From the NCBI RefSeq assembly GCF_003696265.1, contig NZ_RFFH01000017.1:62001-126000 (forward strand): a DNA stretch of 64,000 bases, in the 5' to 3' direction. Source of the DNA: Nocardia stercoris (lineage in GTDB: Bacteria; Actinomycetota; Actinomycetes; Mycobacteriales; Mycobacteriaceae). Below, one piece after another: positions 61,125 to 64,000 of this stretch. The position numbers were made by a program, and so were the translations under genes. The notes under the pieces were generated by a model, which did not search any database, was not told where the DNA came from, and saw nothing but the letters and a program-made list of their open reading frames with translations. Position 1 is the first letter of the stretch. Each line of letters opens with the position of its first letter.

Positions 61125-62314
61125 CAGCTTGCTCCTCGGTTCACACGTTTCGAATGGGTCACCGGGCTCCTGCCCCGGGCCTCGGTTCTGCGTGGCGACG
61201 AGTCCGGTTCCTCCTCCTGGTCGTCGACTTCTTCGTCCTCGACCTCGCCTACCTCGTCCGCGCCTTCGTCGTCGTCCGCGCCTTCGTCGTCCGCGTCATC
61301 GTCGGCGTCCGCGCCTTCGTCGTCCGCGCCTTCGTCGGCGTCCGCGCCTTCGTCGTCCGCGTCATCGTCGGTGTTCGCTTGCTGCTCGCGCTGCCGCGCG
61401 GTCTCGTCGTCTTCCACGACCTCGGAATCGTGTATCTCGCCGTGCCAACCCACGATGTCGTCGCTGTGCAATAGTGCCTCCGTCATGACATACCGCTGGA
61501 AGTGCTTGAGTTCCAGCCGGCATCGGCGACCCGCGGCCCGCCACAGATTGGCGGTCTTTTCGAACACTCCCTGCGGGTGGTACACGAGCACCACGAGAAT
61601 GCGGGTGAAATCCGGCGTGAGCTCGTGGAAGCTGACGGCACCGTCGATGTAGCCTTTGGCGCCTTTGGAGCGCCACACGATCCGCTCGAACGGCACCTGC
61701 TCCACGATCGTGGACTCCCAGGTGCGTCTGGACCAGAACACTTTGCCCGTCCAGCTGAGCTTCTCGTCGGACACCTGCTCGACCTGCTCGAGCTTCTTCG
61801 TGAATTTCGGAAAGTCCGCGAACTGAGTCCACTGGTCGTAGGCCAGATCGATCGGCACGCCCACATCGATGTGCTCGACAATATTGGTCACTTTCGGCTT
61901 CGCCGCTCCGCCTTTGCCCTTCCCGCCGGTCAGCGACTCCTTGACAGACTCGAAGGTGTCCTGGACCGTGTGCCCGAGCTTGCTTGTCCCTGCGCTCATC
62001 AAGGATTTCAACGGCGACGCGCCGCCGGCCAACTTCTCCACGCCGGTCACGGCCGCCAACAGATTCCCGCCGCCGCCGGAGGCGTAGTCGTTCAGCCGGT
62101 CAGCAGTCCCGGATACGCGGTCCGACAGCCTGGCTACCGCGCGTTCGGCCAGCGTCCCGGCGAGGCCCTGTACGGATTGCTTGAGTAAATCCGTCGGGTC
62201 GGCCGATTTCTCTGCTGTCGCCGTGTTCCGGTGCCCGCTTCGCGCCGACCGGCTGCCGGTGTGAGCCGTCTTCTTGCCGACCCCGTCGGTTCTGTCGTGC
62301 AATGTCTTCGGCAT
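61124..62314 (-). CDS. Gas-vesicle-operon SRPBCC protein with acidic repeat tail
   Basis: 396 residues. After a basic N-terminus the SRPBCC domain (residues about 150-300) has NIVEHIDVGVPIDLAYDQWT, LSWTGKVFWSRRTWESTIVE and GYIDGAVSFHELTPDFTRIL, a cyclase/dehydrase type. The tail from about residue 315 to 375 is a run of Asp/Glu/Ala with repeats of DDEGAD, encoded by a simple sequence at about 61220-61370. Such genes open many actinobacterial gvp operons; function unknown. ATG 62314 follows GGGGAGG. Confidence 0.85.
   Translation of the reverse strand: MPKTLHDRTDGVGKKTAHTGSRSARSGHRNTATAEKSADPTDLLKQSVQGLAGTLAERAVARLSDRVSGTADRLNDYASGGGGNLLAAVTGVEKLAGGASPLKSLMSAGTSKLGHTVQDTFESVKESLTGGKGKGGAAKPKVTNIVEHIDVGVPIDLAYDQWTQFADFPKFTKKLEQVEQVSDEKLSWTGKVFWSRRTWESTIVEQVPFERIVWRSKGAKGYIDGAVSFHELTPDFTRILVVLVYHPQGVFEKTANLWRAAGRRCRLELKHFQRYVMTEALLHSDDIVGWHGEIHDSEVVEDDETARQREQQANTDDDADDEGADADEGADDEGADADDDADDEGADDDEGADEVGEVEDEEVDDQEEEPDSSPRRTEARGRSPVTHSKRVNRGAS
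61220..61375. repeat. In-frame simple repeat encoding an acidic tail
   Basis: Tandem GCGCCTTCGTCGTCC-like units of variable length give repeated DDEGAD on the minus strand. The repeat is likely to vary in length between strains. Confidence 0.75.
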
Positions 62315-62319
62315 CGTCC

Positions 62320-62961
62320 TCACCTCCCCGTGCGGCGCACAGGCGCTTCGTCGGCATCGGAACGGCTACGGCGCCGAGTGGATGAGGCGGCCTTGCGATC
62401 CGCGGACCCAGACCTACGAACCGGAGCTCGAGAACCGGTTTTCCGCGTTCGTGTCGTTCCCCGCCGCCTCGGCCGGGCGGCGGATTCTTCCGTGCCCTCC
62501 TCATCGGTTTCGTCTGTTGCCGAATCGTCTCGGTCGCCGCCCTCATCGGCGGATTCTTCGCCGGAGTCCGAGACCGTGTCTTCCTCGTCATAGTCTTCGT
62601 CTGAATCGGATTCACTGTCTTCGTCTGAATCGGATTCACTCGATTGGCCCAGAACCGCCGGGACGAGCTTCGACCCCTCCTGGAGTCGGGCGTTGAGGGT
62701 GTCGATGCCATTGCTGGCCGCGGTCACCGCCGCCGACCGCACTGCACCTCCCAGCTCGCCGCGAACAGAATCCGTGAGCTGAGTCAGCTCCGGCGACGAT
62801 TTGAGCAACGAAATCCCGCGCTCCACCAGCGCACCGGGCACCTCCGAAGACCGTTTGGCCATCGAGGCACCTACCAGCGCCAAGGCAAAGCGCATCTTGC
62901 GTGTGCGACCCAACAGATAACCGATTCCCACCCCTATCGCAATTCTTGTGCCACCTTTCAT
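62320..62961 (-). CDS. Gas-vesicle-operon hypothetical protein with acidic and basic low-complexity regions
   Basis: 213 residues. The N-terminal part (TRIAIGVGIGYLLGRTRKMR, then EVPGALVERGISLLKSSPEL) looks folded; residues 110-155 are almost all Asp/Glu/Ser (SESDSDEDSESDSDEDYDEE); the end is Arg-rich (RRRGTTRTRK, STRRRSRSDAD). First gene of the gvp transcript as visible. Related proteins open other actinobacterial gvp clusters; no function known. Confidence 0.8.
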   Translation of the reverse strand: MKGGTRIAIGVGIGYLLGRTRKMRFALALVGASMAKRSSEVPGALVERGISLLKSSPELTQLTDSVRGELGGAVRSAAVTAASNGIDTLNARLQEGSKLVPAVLGQSSESDSDEDSESDSDEDYDEEDTVSDSGEESADEGGDRDDSATDETDEEGTEESAARPRRRGTTRTRKTGSRAPVRRSGSADRKAASSTRRRSRSDADEAPVRRTGR

Positions 62962-63072
62962 GGCTCACTCCTTGCTGGCTCGACCGCTGGTGCCACGGCA
63001 CAGCCGCTGCGATAGTCGAGCGATGAACGGACCGGGGTGCACCCGCATGCGCTCGCCCCGGAATCCTCGTCG

Positions 63073-63246
63073 TCAGCGCTTGAAAGCGTCCTTGACTTTC
63101 TCTCCAGCCGACTTCAGGTCGGACTTCACCTGGTCGTCCTTGCCCTCCTGCTCGCGGGCAACATTGCCGGTGGCCTGGCCGGCCTTCTCCTTGGCCTTGC
63201 CACTTACTTGTTGGGTCTTATTCTTGATCTTGTCGGTAGTACTCAT
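63073..63246 (-). CDS. CsbD family stress-response protein
   Basis: 57 residues, hydrophilic and lysine/glutamine-rich: KIKNKTQQVSGKAKEKAGQA then GKDDQVKSDLKSAGEKVKDA. CsbD-like proteins are general-stress proteins of unknown mechanism, often sigma-B controlled. ATG 63246 was chosen. Adjacent to the gvp operon but not overlapping; may share its regulation. Confidence 0.88.
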   Translation of the reverse strand: MSTTDKIKNKTQQVSGKAKEKAGQATGNVAREQEGKDDQVKSDLKSAGEKVKDAFKR

Positions 63247-63481
63247 AGCAACTGCCTCTTTTCGATGTGTTCGGAGCCGATGACTCAGCCCGGTGACCGT
63301 CTTACCCGGGAATCTGCCACCCAAACGAGGCACGTAGCGCCACGGCGATCAGACCGATTCGAGGCCGGCCACGGGCGCACGAAGCCCGCCGCTCCCGGCA
63401 CGGGGGTCTCGATTTTGCGTCGGCCGGAGCTATGGCGAATGCCGTTGCGGTGGCGAGGGTCTCGCAGATCTTGCGCTTCGA

Positions 63482-63967
63482 TCACGATGAGGTTCGGAAG
63501 GCCGCGCGGCCCGCCGTCTCTCGCCAAGGTTTCAGCATCGTGCTCTGTCTGTCGGCCCGCTCGATCAGACCGTCGAAATCGATATCGGGCAGGGACTCGC
63601 CGAGCCCGGCCGCGTCACGCAGGGTCGACCACAGTTGCTTCTTGGCATCGATGCCCATGATCAGGATCTCCAGCTCAGTGAACCGGCTCAGCGGAGAGCA
63701 GCTGAACACCCTGCCGTTCGGTTTGAACCGGCCGACGCGTTCGGCAGCGACCGCAGCGGTCGATTTCACCCGGCTCACCCGGACTCCCGTTCGGTCCATG
63801 ATGGCGCGGAATGTTTCGACGTCCTCGGAGATTTCGTGCGCGACCTCGTTCAATGCGGACTCCGCTTCGGTGCCGGCGTTGTTGCGCGCCGCGCGCCTGG
63901 CCAGCTCCCGCCACAGGACGCCCATCGCGAGCTGATCGTTGAGATAGATGCCGAGATAGTCGGTCAT
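63482..63967 (-). CDS. Conserved actinobacterial hypothetical protein
   Basis: 161 residues, all-helical: DYLGIYLNDQLAMGVLWREL, EVAHEISEDVETFRAIMDRT and SPLSRFTELEILIMGIDAKK. Similar proteins occur in many actinomycetes without an assigned role; the layout recalls small four-helix bundles. ATG 63967 is near the window edge. Nothing shows a link to the vesicle genes beyond proximity. Confidence 0.75.
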   Translation of the reverse strand: MTDYLGIYLNDQLAMGVLWRELARRAARNNAGTEAESALNEVAHEISEDVETFRAIMDRTGVRVSRVKSTAAVAAERVGRFKPNGRVFSCSPLSRFTELEILIMGIDAKKQLWSTLRDAAGLGESLPDIDFDGLIERADRQSTMLKPWRETAGRAAFRTSS

Positions 63968-64000
63968 ATCTTCCGGCTACCCGCACGCGGAGAGAACCAC

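Noticed and set aside
61220..61375. Short-period repeats that at first look like a CRISPR array
   Set aside because: Units are unequal, no spacers, no cas genes, and they translate in frame as DDEGAD repeats of the SRPBCC protein.

Overview
The window is 64 kb of high-GC DNA with strong G/C bias at third codon positions, frequent GTG starts, ATGA/GTGA translational coupling and lineage-typical families (LuxR-ATPase regulators, ECF41 sigma factor, DUF1023 hydrolase, actinobacterial gas-vesicle set). It is from an actinomycete, most likely Nocardia or a close relative. The genus is an inference from gene content. No rRNA, tRNA or CRISPR array was seen.

Region 1 (1-27.3 kb) is accessory DNA. 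On the minus strand at the left edge is the 5' part of a type I BREX phage-defence operon (brxA-brxB-brxC-pglX; pglX runs off the window, and pglZ and brxL would lie beyond). It is preceded by a nested inverted repeat and transposase debris. Next is a kinase-like phosphotransferase behind a helix-turn-helix/TPR regulator. Divergent from these is a tightly coupled ten-gene plus-strand operon (10.9-21.2 kb): nucleotide-sugar dehydrogenase, epimerase, polysaccharide deacetylase, MurG-like glycosyltransferase, NagA-like deacetylase, Gfo/Idh/MocA oxidoreductase, IolB-like isomerase, SDR, GT4 glycosyltransferase and a second phosphotransferase. It has no PKS or NRPS gene. I read it as an undescribed saccharide or aminocyclitol-type biosynthetic cluster, and it is the best candidate for a new system here. 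It ends at a strong terminator and is followed by mobile-element genes (replication-relaxation protein, small hypotheticals, large serine integrase). The integrase gene starts three bases from the broken end of an XRE regulator gene. The other half of that regulator is not in the window, so the element's left end is probably outside, and BREX plus the sugar cluster may be its cargo.

Region 2 (27.6-39.8 kb) carries metabolic and regulatory genes: SDR, aldo/keto reductase, a 920-aa LuxR-type ATPase regulator next to an operon (VOC protein, SRPBCC protein, quinone-reductase-like gene with an in-frame amber codon, alpha/beta hydrolase), GNAT acetyltransferase with a 21-codon leader ORF, thiolase and a Tat-exported cupin.

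Region 3 (39.9-51.5 kb) is a patchwork. A structured repeat occurs at three places. There are a frameshifted membrane gene, a broken polymorphic toxin with its Imm8-type immunity gene, a lower-GC DUF1023 hydrolase pair, a metal-receptor relic, a MalY-type C-S lyase, a CocE-type lipoprotein hydrolase and a cyclase-family protein.

Region 4 (51.5-57.6 kb) holds an FAD oxidoreductase / ECF41 sigma factor / SnoaL-like operon, a secreted hydrolase, and a TetR regulator divergent from a short-chain dehydrogenase that also has an in-frame amber codon.

Region 5 (57.6-64 kb) is a gas-vesicle operon on the minus strand: an acidic hypothetical, an SRPBCC protein with an acidic repeat tail, then gvpA-F-G-O-J-L-S-K. 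A CsbD stress protein and a conserved hypothetical lie upstream.
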